A DNA stretch of 33,306 nt from JANNGZ01 sp031404155. Lineage in GTDB: Bacteria; Pseudomonadota; Gammaproteobacteria; Burkholderiales; Burkholderiaceae_C. The DNA lies in the NCBI GenBank assembly GCA_031404155.1, contig JANNGZ010000417.1, positions 1-33,306 of the forward strand. Reading direction: 5' to 3'. Under the pieces are notes generated by a model. That model did no database searches, was not told where the DNA came from, and saw only the letters and a program-made list of their open reading frames with translations. Position numbers and translations under genes: made by a program. Positions 10,892 to 18,801 of the stretch are shown one piece after another (positions within the stretch are counted from its first letter, which is position 1; every line of letters starts with the position of its first letter).

Positions 10892-10919
10892 ATGTATTTT
10901 CCGACCGGGCGCTTGTCAA
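10891..10919 (-). promoter_or_regulatory. Sigma70-type promoter of the adaptor-RND pump operon
   Basis: On the minus strand a perfect -35 TTGACA (10919-10914) is followed after exactly 17 bases by TACATT (10896-10891). The start site would fall inside the adjoining inverted repeat. The ATG of the adaptor gene is about 85 bases downstream of the -10 box. Confidence 0.7.
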
Positions 10920-10961
10920 CGACTTCACGCGCCGCCCGCCAATCGGCACGCAACGCCGAGC

Positions 10962-11813
10962 ATGGACAATCGCGCCACGGTGAGCGTGGACCACTACGAA
11001 AACTTTCCCGTTGCGTCGCTGCTGTGCCCCGCGGCGCTGCGGCCCGCCGTGAGCGCGATCTACCACTTTGCGCGGGCCGCGGACGATATCGCCGACGAAG
11101 GCGACGCGAACCCGGCATCACGTTTGACCGAGCTCGCCGAGTACCGCGACGCGCTGCAACGCTGCGCGGCCGGCGACACGCGCGGGCGCTGGCAGAAGAT
11201 CTTCCACCCGTTGCAGATCGCGATCGAACGGCACGGCTTGCCGCTGTCGCTACTCGCCGACCTGCTTGACGCGTTTGAACAAGACGTCCACAACCCAAGC
11301 TATGCCGACCGTGCAGCGCTGCTCGGCTACTGCCGGCTGTCGGCCAACCCGGTGGGCCGGCTGCTGCTCCACCTCTACGGCCTCAACGATGACGACTCGC
11401 TGCGCGAGTCGGACGCGGTATGCAGCGCACTCCAACTGATCAACTTCTGGCAGGACCTGGGCATCGACGTGAGCCGCGGTCGCCACTATGTGCCGCTGGA
11501 CGATGCCCATCGCCACGGCCTGAGCCATGTCGACCTGCGCCCTCGAACCGACACCGCGGCGACACGCGCGTTGATGCGCGAGTTGGTGGTCTGGGCACGC
11601 GAGCTGATGCTCGGCGGCGCGCCGCTGGCCCTGCGGGTACCGGGCCGCGCCGGCTGGGAGCTGAGGCTGGTGGTCCAGGGCGGCTTGCGCATCCTTGAGA
11701 GAATCGAAGCGATGAACCACGATTGCCTGTCGCAACGCCAAAGCATTCAAACACTCGATGCGCCGCGGCTGTTGTGGCGTGCGGCCCGGATGCGCCGCGG
11801 AGCGGGCCGATGA
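10962..11813 (+). CDS. hpnC: HpnC, hydroxysqualene synthase (squalene synthase family)
   Basis: A trans-isoprenyl diphosphate synthase-fold enzyme of the HpnCDE route, which makes squalene from farnesyl diphosphate. HpnC converts presqualene diphosphate to hydroxysqualene. The 283-residue protein has both Asp-rich metal-binding motifs: the first around Asp41-Asp42-Asp45 (ARAADDIADE) and the second as NFWQDLGID at 161-169, with the following SRGR typical of the family. It is the first of three overlapping genes; its stop codon overlaps the hpnD ATG by four bases. It diverges from the efflux operon, so the operator at 10872-10891 also lies in its upstream region. The Shine-Dalgarno sequence is weak. 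Confidence 0.92.
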   Translation: MDNRATVSVDHYENFPVASLLCPAALRPAVSAIYHFARAADDIADEGDANPASRLTELAEYRDALQRCAAGDTRGRWQKIFHPLQIAIERHGLPLSLLADLLDAFEQDVHNPSYADRAALLGYCRLSANPVGRLLLHLYGLNDDDSLRESDAVCSALQLINFWQDLGIDVSRGRHYVPLDDAHRHGLSHVDLRPRTDTAATRALMRELVVWARELMLGGAPLALRVPGRAGWELRLVVQGGLRILERIEAMNHDCLSQRQSIQTLDAPRLLWRAARMRRGAGR

Positions 11814-12658
11814 CACCGGAGCAATATGTGCAAGACAAGGCCGCCGGCAGCGGCTCATCGTTCTACTACGCGTTCAAGTTTCTGCCGCCGCCACGCCGGG
11901 CCGCGATCACCGCGTTTTATGCCTTCTGCCGTGAGGTGGACGACGTGGTCGATGAGGTGAGTGACCCGAGCGTCGCCGCGGCGAAGCTGGCCTGGTGGCG
12001 CCAGGAGGTGGCCAGCGCCTTTGCCGGCGCGCCCAGCCATCCGTCGATGAAGGCCTTGATGCCCCATGCCGCGAACTTCGGCATTGCACCGGAACACCTG
12101 AGCGCAGTGATCAACGGCTGCCAGATGGACCTGGAGCAGAGCCGCTACCTGGACTTTCCGAGCCTGGCGCGCTACTGCCACCTGGTGGCCGGCGTGGTCG
12201 GCGAGGTTGCCGCCAACATCTTCGGCCGCGAGCAGGCGCAGACGCTCGAGTACGCCCACCGCCTGGGCCTGGCGATGCAACTCACCAACATCATTCGCGA
12301 CGTGGGCGACGACGCGCGCCGCGGGCGCATCTATCTGCCCACAGCGGAATTGAAGCAGTTCGAGGTCAAGGCCAGTGAGATCCTCAAGCGCGACGCGCCC
12401 TGGGGCTACAGCCCGCGCTTCGAGGCCTTGATGCGCTTCCAGGCGCAACGTGCGCACCGTTGTTTCGACGAGGCCTTGGCGCTGCTGCCCGCGAGCGACC
12501 GCCGCACGCAGCGCCCCGGCTTGATGATGGCCAATATCTACCGCACGCTGCTGCGCGAAATCGAAGCCTCGCAGTTCCAGGTGCTGCACCAGCGCATCGC
12601 GCTGACGCCGCTGCGCAAGGTGTGGATCGCGATGCGCACCAACTGGCAGGCGCGTTGA
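11810..12658 (+). CDS. hpnD: HpnD, presqualene diphosphate synthase
   Basis: This enzyme joins two farnesyl diphosphates to give presqualene diphosphate, the first step of the HpnCDE squalene route. The 282-residue protein is paralogous to HpnC. It has REVDDVVDE (Asp44, Asp45, Asp48) as first Asp-rich motif and NIIRDVGDD (160-168) as second, followed by RRGRIYLP. The frame is open further upstream, but the ATG at 11810, which overlaps the hpnC stop as ATGA, starts the conserved MTPEQYVQDKAAGSGSSFYY region. The overlap implies translational coupling. Confidence 0.94.
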   Translation: MTPEQYVQDKAAGSGSSFYYAFKFLPPPRRAAITAFYAFCREVDDVVDEVSDPSVAAAKLAWWRQEVASAFAGAPSHPSMKALMPHAANFGIAPEHLSAVINGCQMDLEQSRYLDFPSLARYCHLVAGVVGEVAANIFGREQAQTLEYAHRLGLAMQLTNIIRDVGDDARRGRIYLPTAELKQFEVKASEILKRDAPWGYSPRFEALMRFQAQRAHRCFDEALALLPASDRRTQRPGLMMANIYRTLLREIEASQFQVLHQRIALTPLRKVWIAMRTNWQAR

Positions 12659-13971
12659 AAGTGCCGGCGCCGACGGCGCCGGCCGCGCGCCGGGTGGCCA
12701 TTGTCGGCGGCGGCTGGGCGGGCATCGCTGCGGCGGTGCACTGCGTCTCGCGCGGCGACTCGGTCACCCTGTATGAAATGGCGCCACATCTCGGCGGCCG
12801 GGCGCGGCGCGTCGACATCGATGGCCTGTCGCTGGACAACGGGCAGCACATCCTGATCGGCGCCTACACGCAGACGCTGGCGTTGATGCAGCAGGTGGGC
12901 GTCAGGCCGAAGCAGGTGCTCTTGAGGCGCCCTCTGGCGCTGAGCTTCCCCGACGGCAGCGGGTTGCGGTTGCCATCCGGCCACCCGCTCTTGTCGTTCT
13001 TGCGTGGTGTGCTCGGCTGGCGGGACGTGCGGTTTCACGAGCGCATCGCGTTGCTCCACGTGGCCACGCGTTGGGCGCTGGCGGGTTTTCGCTGTGACCC
13101 GTTGTTGACTGTCCGGCAGATCGCGGCGCGCCTGCCCGAACGGGTGCGGCACGACTTGATCGAGCCGCTCTGCGTTGCGGCGCTCAACACCCCGGCAGCG
13201 AATGCCAGCGCCTCGGTTTTCCTGAGGGTGTTGCGTGATGCTTTGTTCGCCGGTGCCGGGTCCTCCGATCTCCTGCTTCCGACAAACACCCTTGGCGCAC
13301 TCTTGCCCGAGCCTGCTTTCGTTTGGCTGCGGGAACAGGGCGCTTCGCTGCACCTGGGTGATCGTGTGCTATCGCTCGAGCCCGTCGGCGGGCGCTGGCG
13401 CGTGCTGACTCAGCACACGGGGGGCATCGAGTTCGACGCCGTGGTGCTCGCGTGCAGCGCGAGTGAGGCGGCGCGCTTGGCGGCCGCGGCGTCGCCGCAA
13501 TGGGCCGCCACCGCGGCTGCGTTCGAGTACCAGCCGATCATCACAGTCTACCTGCGCAGCGATGGCACCCGCCTGCCCGAGCCGATGGTGGCGCTGCGCG
13601 CCGACGACCCACACGCTCCGGCGCAGTTTGTCTTCGACCTCGGGCAATGCGGCGGCGCCGCCGGTGTCTTTGCGTTTGTGATCAGCGGCGCCCGCGCCTG
13701 GGTTGAGGCGGGACTGGAGGCGGCGACCGCCGCGGTGCTGGCGCAAGCCGAAGCGGCGTTCGCCGCCGGCACCTGGCGCACCGGCCTCACCGTCATCCGG
13801 GCGCTGGCCGAGCGTCGCGCCACCTTTGTCTGCCGGCCCGGGTTGGTGCGCCCGCCGGCGTCGATTGCACCAGCGCTGGTGGCCGCGGGCGACTATGTCG
13901 ACGGCCCCTATCCGGCCACACTTGAAGGCGCGGTGCGCTCTGGCTTGGCTGCTGGCACGTTGATCCGCTGA
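12655..13971 (+). CDS. hpnE: HpnE, hydroxysqualene dehydroxylase (FAD-dependent)
   Basis: An amine-oxidase/phytoene-desaturase-like flavoprotein that reduces hydroxysqualene to squalene, the last step of the HpnCDE route. A Rossmann FAD-binding motif VAIVGGGWAG lies at 14-23, followed by the family pattern LGGRARR and DNGQHILIGAY. There is no ATG near the start. TTG at 12655 overlaps the hpnD stop as TTGA and gives 438 residues; GTG at 12661 would give 436. GGCAGG lies just upstream of both. The frame is open further upstream, inside hpnD, but that part has no family similarity. Squalene made here would feed a cyclase encoded elsewhere. Confidence 0.92.
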   Translation: MKVPAPTAPAARRVAIVGGGWAGIAAAVHCVSRGDSVTLYEMAPHLGGRARRVDIDGLSLDNGQHILIGAYTQTLALMQQVGVRPKQVLLRRPLALSFPDGSGLRLPSGHPLLSFLRGVLGWRDVRFHERIALLHVATRWALAGFRCDPLLTVRQIAARLPERVRHDLIEPLCVAALNTPAANASASVFLRVLRDALFAGAGSSDLLLPTNTLGALLPEPAFVWLREQGASLHLGDRVLSLEPVGGRWRVLTQHTGGIEFDAVVLACSASEAARLAAAASPQWAATAAAFEYQPIITVYLRSDGTRLPEPMVALRADDPHAPAQFVFDLGQCGGAAGVFAFVISGARAWVEAGLEAATAAVLAQAEAAFAAGTWRTGLTVIRALAERRATFVCRPGLVRPPASIAPALVAAGDYVDGPYPATLEGAVRSGLAAGTLIR

Positions 13972-14051
13972 AGTCCTTGGCCGCGATGCCGGTATGCAAA
14001 TCGACATTCCGTCATGCAAAACCAGACCATTCGAAGCCACAATCGTGGACG

Positions 14052-14819
14052 ATGAAAAAGACCGAACCGCGAACGCCGACGATCCAAGTGCTGGAGCGCG
14101 CGTTTGCGCTGCTCGACGAACTGGCGGTCCACCAGGATCCGGTGTCGCTGAAGCAACTCGGCGAGCGCACCGGGCTGCACCCGTCCACCGCGCATCGGAT
14201 TCTGAACGACCTCGCGATCGGCCGGCTTGTCGAGCGGCCGGAGGCGGGCAGCTACCGCCTGGGCATGCGATTGCTCGAGCTCGGCAACCTGGTCAAGGCG
14301 CGCCTGGACGTTCGGGACGCCGCGCTCGGGCCGATGCGCGAACTGCACAAGATCACCCATCAGCCGGTGAACCTGTCGATGCGCCAGGGCGACGAGATTG
14401 TGTATATCGAACGCACCTACAGCGAACGCTCCGGCATGCAGGTGGTGCGCAGCATCGGCGGGCGGGCGCCGCTGCACCTGACCTCGGTGGGAAAGCTCTT
14501 CCTGGCCCATGACGACGCGACGCGGGTGCGTGCCTACGCCACCCGCACCGGCCTGGCCGGGCACACCCGCAACAGCATCACCGACCTGGCCAAACTCGAG
14601 CGTGAACTGACGCGCGTGCGCAACAACGCGGTGGCACGCGACGACGAAGAACTCGAACTCGGTGTTCGCTGTATGGCCGCGGGCATCTACGACGACCAGG
14701 CTCGGCTCGTGGCGGGGTTGTCGATCTCGGCGCCGTCGGACCGACTCGAAGAGGCCTGGCTGGACCGTCTGAAAGAAACCGTCGCGCAGATATCTTCGGC
14801 GCTGGGCCATCGAGGCTGA
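14052..14819 (+). CDS. IclR-family transcriptional regulator
   Basis: A 255-residue regulator with the two-domain IclR layout. An N-terminal winged helix-turn-helix (about 10-68) includes VSLKQLGERTGLHPSTAHRI. A C-terminal ligand-binding domain (about 85-250) includes GGRAPLHLTSVGKLFLA and the usual LGVRCMAAGIYD. Members sense small organic acids, aromatics or sugars. The ligand cannot be read from sequence, and no catabolic operon adjoins it, so the target is unknown. The ATG at 14052 is preferred because conserved sequence starts just after it. Two copies of ATGCAAA, 20 bases apart (13994 and 14014), lie upstream and might be part of its control region. Confidence 0.9.
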   Translation: MKKTEPRTPTIQVLERAFALLDELAVHQDPVSLKQLGERTGLHPSTAHRILNDLAIGRLVERPEAGSYRLGMRLLELGNLVKARLDVRDAALGPMRELHKITHQPVNLSMRQGDEIVYIERTYSERSGMQVVRSIGGRAPLHLTSVGKLFLAHDDATRVRAYATRTGLAGHTRNSITDLAKLERELTRVRNNAVARDDEELELGVRCMAAGIYDDQARLVAGLSISAPSDRLEEAWLDRLKETVAQISSALGHRG

Positions 14820-14844
14820 GCGCTCCGACAGCTGCGCCGGACGC

Positions 14845-14870
14845 AAAAGCCGCGTCAGGAGACAGCGGCT
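14845..14870 (-). terminator. Terminator of the PBP7-like gene
   Basis: On the minus strand AGCCGC (14870-14865) pairs with GCGGCT (14853-14848), then TTTT (14848-14845). It starts 11 bases past the stop codon of the D,D-endopeptidase gene, in the gap between two convergent genes. Confidence 0.55.
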
Positions 14871-14880
14871 GAGGGCTCCA

Positions 14881-15909
14881 TCAGGATGCGCTTTTCGTCG
14901 GCAGAGACACCGCGGCGGGCTGAGCGTCGACCAGCCATTTGCGGATCCGCTCAGCATCGCCCGAGCGGGAATAGCGCCCCGCCGAGTCGAGCAGCACCAT
15001 GATCAGCTTGCGCCCTGCAAACTGGGCCTGCATGACAAGGCAGCGGCCCGCTTCCGAAATGTAGCCGGTCTTCTGGAGACCGATATCCCACTCGCCGGCT
15101 CGGATCAGCCCATTGGTGTTGCGGAAATTCACCTGCCGTTTGCCGACGGCCACCTGGTGCGCCACCGACGTGGACAACTCCCGGATGATCTGGTGCTCGT
15201 GCGCGGCTCGAACCAGCAGGGCGAGGTCATGCGCGCTGGACCGGTTGCTGCTGGAAAGGCCGGTCGGCTCCACGTACTTCGTGTCGTTCATGCCGAGCGC
15301 ACGCGCTTGGGCATTCATCGCGCCGACAAAAGCGTCGATGCCTCCCGGATAGTGGCGCCCCAAAGCGTTGGCGGCGCGGTTCTCCGACGCCATCAACGCC
15401 AGGTGCAGCATCTCGCCGCGCGAGAGCCTGGCGCCAACGATCAGGCGGGAACGGCTGCCCTTCTCGGTATCGACATCGTCTTGCGAGACGACCAAAACTT
15501 CATCGAGCGGCTGATGGGCTTCCGTGACCACCAGCGCGGTCATCAGTTTGGTGATCGACGCGATCGGCAGCACGGCATCGGTGTTCTTCGCGAACAACAC
15601 CTCGTCAGTGTCCTGGTCTATCAGCAAGGCCACGCTGGACTTCAGGTCCAGCGGGTCGTCCGCTGAATGGAGGCCGATCTTCTGGCCGAGCGATGGCCGG
15701 GCTGGCGCCGCCCGAACCGCAAGGCGCCGTTTGGCCGACGCCGCGCTGGTGGCGCGAGACAACCTCGCCTCGGCTTTGGCACTCGACTTCGAGGCGGACG
15801 TGTGGGCGGCTGGCCGGGTTGCGGCGGTCGCCAGCGTCGGCAAAAGCGCGGCGAGCGCTACGGCGCCAGCGGCGACCCAAACTCCAAGCAGACTGGCTTT
15901 TCGCGACAC
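14881..15909 (-). CDS. pbpG: D-alanyl-D-alanine endopeptidase (PBP7/8-like, PbpG)
   Basis: A periplasmic serine peptidase of family S11 that cuts D-Ala-containing cross-links in peptidoglycan. The 342-residue protein has an N-terminal signal sequence (about 1-29, ending ATA-A) and a Lys/Ala/Ser-rich linker to about residue 75. The three penicillin-binding motifs are intact: Ser118-Ile-Thr-Lys121 (nucleophile and base), Ser175-Glu-Asn177 and Lys280-Thr-Gly282. It lacks the extra C-terminal domain of PBP5-type carboxypeptidases, which points to the PBP7/8 branch. It is transcribed alone, between the leuA terminator and its own. Assignment to endopeptidase rather than carboxypeptidase is by overall similarity. 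Confidence 0.88.
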   Translation of the reverse strand: MSRKASLLGVWVAAGAVALAALLPTLATAATRPAAHTSASKSSAKAEARLSRATSAASAKRRLAVRAAPARPSLGQKIGLHSADDPLDLKSSVALLIDQDTDEVLFAKNTDAVLPIASITKLMTALVVTEAHQPLDEVLVVSQDDVDTEKGSRSRLIVGARLSRGEMLHLALMASENRAANALGRHYPGGIDAFVGAMNAQARALGMNDTKYVEPTGLSSSNRSSAHDLALLVRAAHEHQIIRELSTSVAHQVAVGKRQVNFRNTNGLIRAGEWDIGLQKTGYISEAGRCLVMQAQFAGRKLIMVLLDSAGRYSRSGDAERIRKWLVDAQPAAVSLPTKSAS

Positions 15910-15951
15910 GGCACCCCCAAGGACACATGGCCTGGAGTCTAGGGGAGAAGA

Positions 15952-15986
15952 AAAACATACGCAAGATCATGAACTTGCGATGTTTT
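15952..15986 (-). terminator. Long hairpin terminator after leuA
   Basis: On the minus strand AAAACAT-CGCAAG pairs with CTTGCG-(T)-ATGTTTT around an 8-nt loop. The stem is 13 bp with one bulged base and ends in a T run. It starts 39 bases after the leuA stop codon. Its A/T flanks would let it act on either strand. Confidence 0.7.
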
Positions 15987-16025
15987 CCTCAAGTTGATGC
16001 TGCGTAAACCCTAGGGCACTTGCAC

Positions 16026-17567
16026 TTACCCCTGCGCGGCGACGCGTTCAGTCTTGCTGTGCAGCTTGTTGAGCGCCGCAAAGTAGGCCTTGGCCGAAGC
16101 CACCACGATGTCCGGGTCGGAGCCCACGCCGTTGACCACCCGGCCGCCATGCTGAAGGCGCACCGTGACCTCACCCTGTGACTCGGTGGAGCCGCTGGTG
16201 ATCGCGTTGACCGAGTAGAGCAACATCTCCGCCCCGCTTTGCACCCGTGACTCGATCGCCTTGAGGCTCGCGTCCACTGGGCCGTTGCCATCGCTCTCCG
16301 CCTGGAATTCAATGGGGCCCGCCGAAAAGGCCACCCGTGCGTGGGGGCGCTCGCCGGTTTCGGAGCGCTGCGCCAGCGAGAGCAGCCGGTAGTGCTCTTG
16401 CTCCCGGGTGACACTTTCGTCGCTGACCAGGGCCAGGATGTCTTCGTCGAAGATGTCGCTCTTGCGGTCGGCGAGTTCCTTGAACTTGGCAAAGGCTGCG
16501 TTGCTTTCGGCCTCCGACTCCAACTCGATGCCGAGTTCCTGCAGGCGGGCCTTGAAGGCGTTGCGGCCGGAGAGCTTGCCGAGCACGATCTTGTTGGCTG
16601 TCCAGCCGACGTCTTCGGCGCGCATGATTTCATAGGTGTCGCGGGCCTTGAGCACACCGTCCTGGTGGATGCCCGACGCGTGGGCGAAAGCGTTCGCGCC
16701 GACCACGGCCTTGTTCGGCTGCACCACGAAGCCGGTGGTCTGGCTCACCATGCGCGAGGCCGCAAGGATTTGCGTCGTGTCGATGCCGAGCTCGAGCCCG
16801 AAATAGTCGCGGCGGGTGCGCACTGCCATCACCACCTCCTCGAGCGAGCAATTGCCGGCGCGCTCGCCCAGGCCGTTGATGGTGCACTCCACCTGCCGTG
16901 CGCCACCGATCATCACCCCGGCCAGCGAGTTGGCCACCGCCATGCCGAGGTCGTTGTGGCAATGCACCGACCAGACCGCCCTGTCCGCATTCGGAATGCG
17001 CTCGCGCAGCGAGCGGATGAACTCGCCGTAGAGCTCGGGAATGGCGTAGCCCACGGTGTCGGGAATGTTGATCGTAGTCGCGCCCTCGTTGATCACCGAT
17101 TCGAGAACCCGGCACAGGAAGTCCGGCTCCGAGCGGTAGCCGTCTTCGGGCGAAAACTCCACGTCCGCGCTGAGGTTGCGCGCAAAACGCACCGCGAGCC
17201 GGGCCTGCTCGAACACCTGGTCCGGTGTCATGCGCAGCTTTTTCTCCATGTGCAGCGGGCTGGTGGCTATGAAGGTGTGGATGCGCGAACGCGCTGCGCC
17301 TTTCAACGCCTCGGCGGCGCGCGAGATGTCGCGGTCGTTGGCGCGCGCCAGCGAGCAGATGATCGATTCACGAACATGATCGGCGATCGACTTCACCGCC
17401 TCGAAATCGCCGTTGCTCGACGCGGCAAACCCGGCCTCGATGACATCCACACGCAGGCGCTCAAGCTGGCGCGCAATGCGCAGCTTCTCGTCCCTCGTCA
17501 TCGAGGCGCCCGGCGACTGCTCACCGTCGCGCAAGGTGGTGTCGAAGATGATGAGCTTGTCGGCCAT
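16026..17567 (-). CDS. leuA: 2-isopropylmalate synthase
   Basis: The enzyme condenses acetyl-CoA with 2-oxoisovalerate, the first committed step of leucine synthesis. The 513-residue protein has the catalytic TIM barrel, starting with FDTTLRDGEQSPGASM (Arg13, Asp14) and including HCHNDLGMA and ASGIHQDG metal-site segments. A linker follows, and then a C-terminal regulatory domain that binds leucine for feedback inhibition; its full length suggests it is functional. GGAG precedes the ATG at 17567. The open frame goes 11 codons further upstream without conservation. It is last in the ilvI-ilvH-ilvC-pssA-leuA order. A leader peptide rich in Leu codons and a terminator hairpin lie just upstream, so expression probably responds to leucyl-tRNA. 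Confidence 0.97.
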   Translation of the reverse strand: MADKLIIFDTTLRDGEQSPGASMTRDEKLRIARQLERLRVDVIEAGFAASSNGDFEAVKSIADHVRESIICSLARANDRDISRAAEALKGAARSRIHTFIATSPLHMEKKLRMTPDQVFEQARLAVRFARNLSADVEFSPEDGYRSEPDFLCRVLESVINEGATTINIPDTVGYAIPELYGEFIRSLRERIPNADRAVWSVHCHNDLGMAVANSLAGVMIGGARQVECTINGLGERAGNCSLEEVVMAVRTRRDYFGLELGIDTTQILAASRMVSQTTGFVVQPNKAVVGANAFAHASGIHQDGVLKARDTYEIMRAEDVGWTANKIVLGKLSGRNAFKARLQELGIELESEAESNAAFAKFKELADRKSDIFDEDILALVSDESVTREQEHYRLLSLAQRSETGERPHARVAFSAGPIEFQAESDGNGPVDASLKAIESRVQSGAEMLLYSVNAITSGSTESQGEVTVRLQHGGRVVNGVGSDPDIVVASAKAYFAALNKLHSKTERVAAQG

Positions 17568-17590
17568 GTGGTTCTCCGTAGGGTCGGGGT

Positions 17591-17632
17591 GGAAATGCAA
17601 ACGGCCCGCAGCGGGGGAGCTGGCGGGCCGTT
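17591..17632 (-). promoter_or_regulatory. Attenuator-type terminator hairpin before leuA
   Basis: On the minus strand AACGGCCCGC (17632-17623) pairs perfectly with GCGGGCCGTT (17609-17600), followed by TGCATTT. It lies between a short Leu-rich reading frame (17660-17719) and the leuA start, the order expected of a leucine attenuator. CGGGC at the end of the leader frame (17671-17667) could pair with GCCCG of the 5' arm as an antiterminator. The T tract is weak. Confidence 0.6.
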
Positions 17633-17659
17633 GATGCGTGGAAATGCAAACGCGTGCGA

Positions 17660-17719
17660 TCAGCGAGCCCGAGGCACTCCTAGCAGCAGTAGCGAAACGG
17701 GGGCGATGCGCGAATTCAT
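17660..17719 (-). CDS. leuL: Putative leu leader peptide (19 aa)
   Basis: A 20-codon frame encodes MNSRIAPVSLLLLGVPRAR. Codons 10-13 are four consecutive leucines, CTA CTG CTG CTA (17692-17681), including two CTA codons, which are rare in such a GC-rich genome. It lies between pssA and leuA and is followed by a terminator hairpin. Known leu-operon leaders work this way: ribosomes stalled at Leu codons favour the antiterminated form when charged leucyl-tRNA is short. No clear Shine-Dalgarno sequence precedes the ATG, which lies 18 bases past the pssA stop. Translation may be coupled to pssA, or start without a leader from a promoter near the TACATT at 17732-17727. Inferred from position and content only. 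Confidence 0.65.
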   Translation of the reverse strand: MNSRIAPVSLLLLGVPRAR

Positions 17720-17737
17720 GGCTATGAATGTATCACG

Positions 17738-18574
17738 TCAGCGGTGCAGGCCTTCTTCGTCGGGGTCGTCGGTGGAGGTCGCGATCACGCTCACCGGCGT
17801 GCCCTTCCACTTGCGGTAGCCATAGACCACGTAGCCCGACACGCCGTAGGCGCAGAACAGCACGAAGATGGCGAACGGTGGGTTCTGGCTGATCAAGGCG
17901 ATACCCAGTGCGATCGCGACGATCACCACAAAGGGCACGGTCTGCTTCGCACCGACGACCTTGAAGCTGTAGAACGGCGCGTTGGTGACCATCGACAGCC
18001 CGGCGTACAAGGTCACCGCAAACGCCGACCATGCAAGCCAGTCGATGCGCGAGACACCTTTGAATCCGGCATCGTCCACCATCCAGATCAGCCCCATCAC
18101 CAGCGCCGCCGCCGCCGGGCTGGGCAAACCTTGAAAAAAGCGCTTGTCGACGATGCCGATGTTGGTGTTGAACCGCGCCAGCCGCAGCGCCGCGCCGGCG
18201 ATATAGACAAACGCCGGAAACCAGCCCCACTTGCCAAGGTCCTTCAGGGCCCAGGCGTAAACGATGAGCGCCGGTGCGGCACCGAAGCTGACCATGTCGC
18301 ACAGGCTGTCCATCTGCTCGCCGAAAGCGCTCTGCGAATTGGTCATGCGCGCCACGCGCCCGTCCAGGCTGTCCAGCACCGCCGCGCAAAAGATCCCGAT
18401 GGCGGCGGCCTCGAAGCGGCCATCCATCGCCATCACGATCGAATAGAAGCTGGCAAAAAGCGCGGCCAGCGAAATCGCATTGGGAAGGATGTACAGGCCC
18501 TTGCGGCGCGGCCGATGCGGCGCGTCCTCAGCGCGGCCGCCCTCCTGGACCAGGGGAGGCGTGTCGTCGCTCAT
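17738..18574 (-). CDS. pssA: CDP-diacylglycerol-serine O-phosphatidyltransferase
   Basis: An integral membrane enzyme that makes phosphatidylserine, the precursor of phosphatidylethanolamine, from CDP-diacylglycerol and serine. The 278-residue protein has the exact CDP-alcohol phosphotransferase pattern: Asp71-Gly72, Ala75-Arg76, Gly85, Asp89 and Asp93, which bind metal and nucleotide. About six to eight hydrophobic helices follow, and the N-terminus and C-terminus are polar. MSDDT at 18574 is chosen over an upstream extension of 24 codons. It lies between ilvC and leuA; this placement within the branched-chain amino acid genes is common in Burkholderiales. The 291-bp gap after ilvC holds several hairpins. 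Confidence 0.94.
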   Translation of the reverse strand: MSDDTPPLVQEGGRAEDAPHRPRRKGLYILPNAISLAALFASFYSIVMAMDGRFEAAAIGIFCAAVLDSLDGRVARMTNSQSAFGEQMDSLCDMVSFGAAPALIVYAWALKDLGKWGWFPAFVYIAGAALRLARFNTNIGIVDKRFFQGLPSPAAAALVMGLIWMVDDAGFKGVSRIDWLAWSAFAVTLYAGLSMVTNAPFYSFKVVGAKQTVPFVVIVAIALGIALISQNPPFAIFVLFCAYGVSGYVVYGYRKWKGTPVSVIATSTDDPDEEGLHR

Positions 18575-18763
18575 CGGCTTGGGGCAACAGTTCTGCAGCG
18601 GTAATGCAACATGTGGTGCGAGGATAGCGCAGCGCCTGGGCCACACGGCAAGGACCAGGAGGCGGGCGGCCGCTCACCGCGCGGCCCGCTTCTCGGCCGG
18701 CGCGAAGCCCTTCTCGGGCCGCGCCGGGCCGCCGGCCGCCGGAGTCGGCCGGCCTTCGTGCCG

Positions 18764-18789
18764 TCCAAGTCCGCGCAGGCGGACTTGGA
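18764..18789. repeat. Perfect 11-bp inverted repeat in the ilvC-pssA gap
   Basis: TCCAAGTCCGC (18764-18774) and GCGGACTTGGA (18779-18789) are perfect complements around the loop GCAG. It lies in the 291-bp gap between ilvC and pssA and has no T tract. It is followed within 15 bases by a second hairpin element. Confidence 0.7.
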
Positions 18790-18801
18790 GCCGCGGCTCT
18801 C

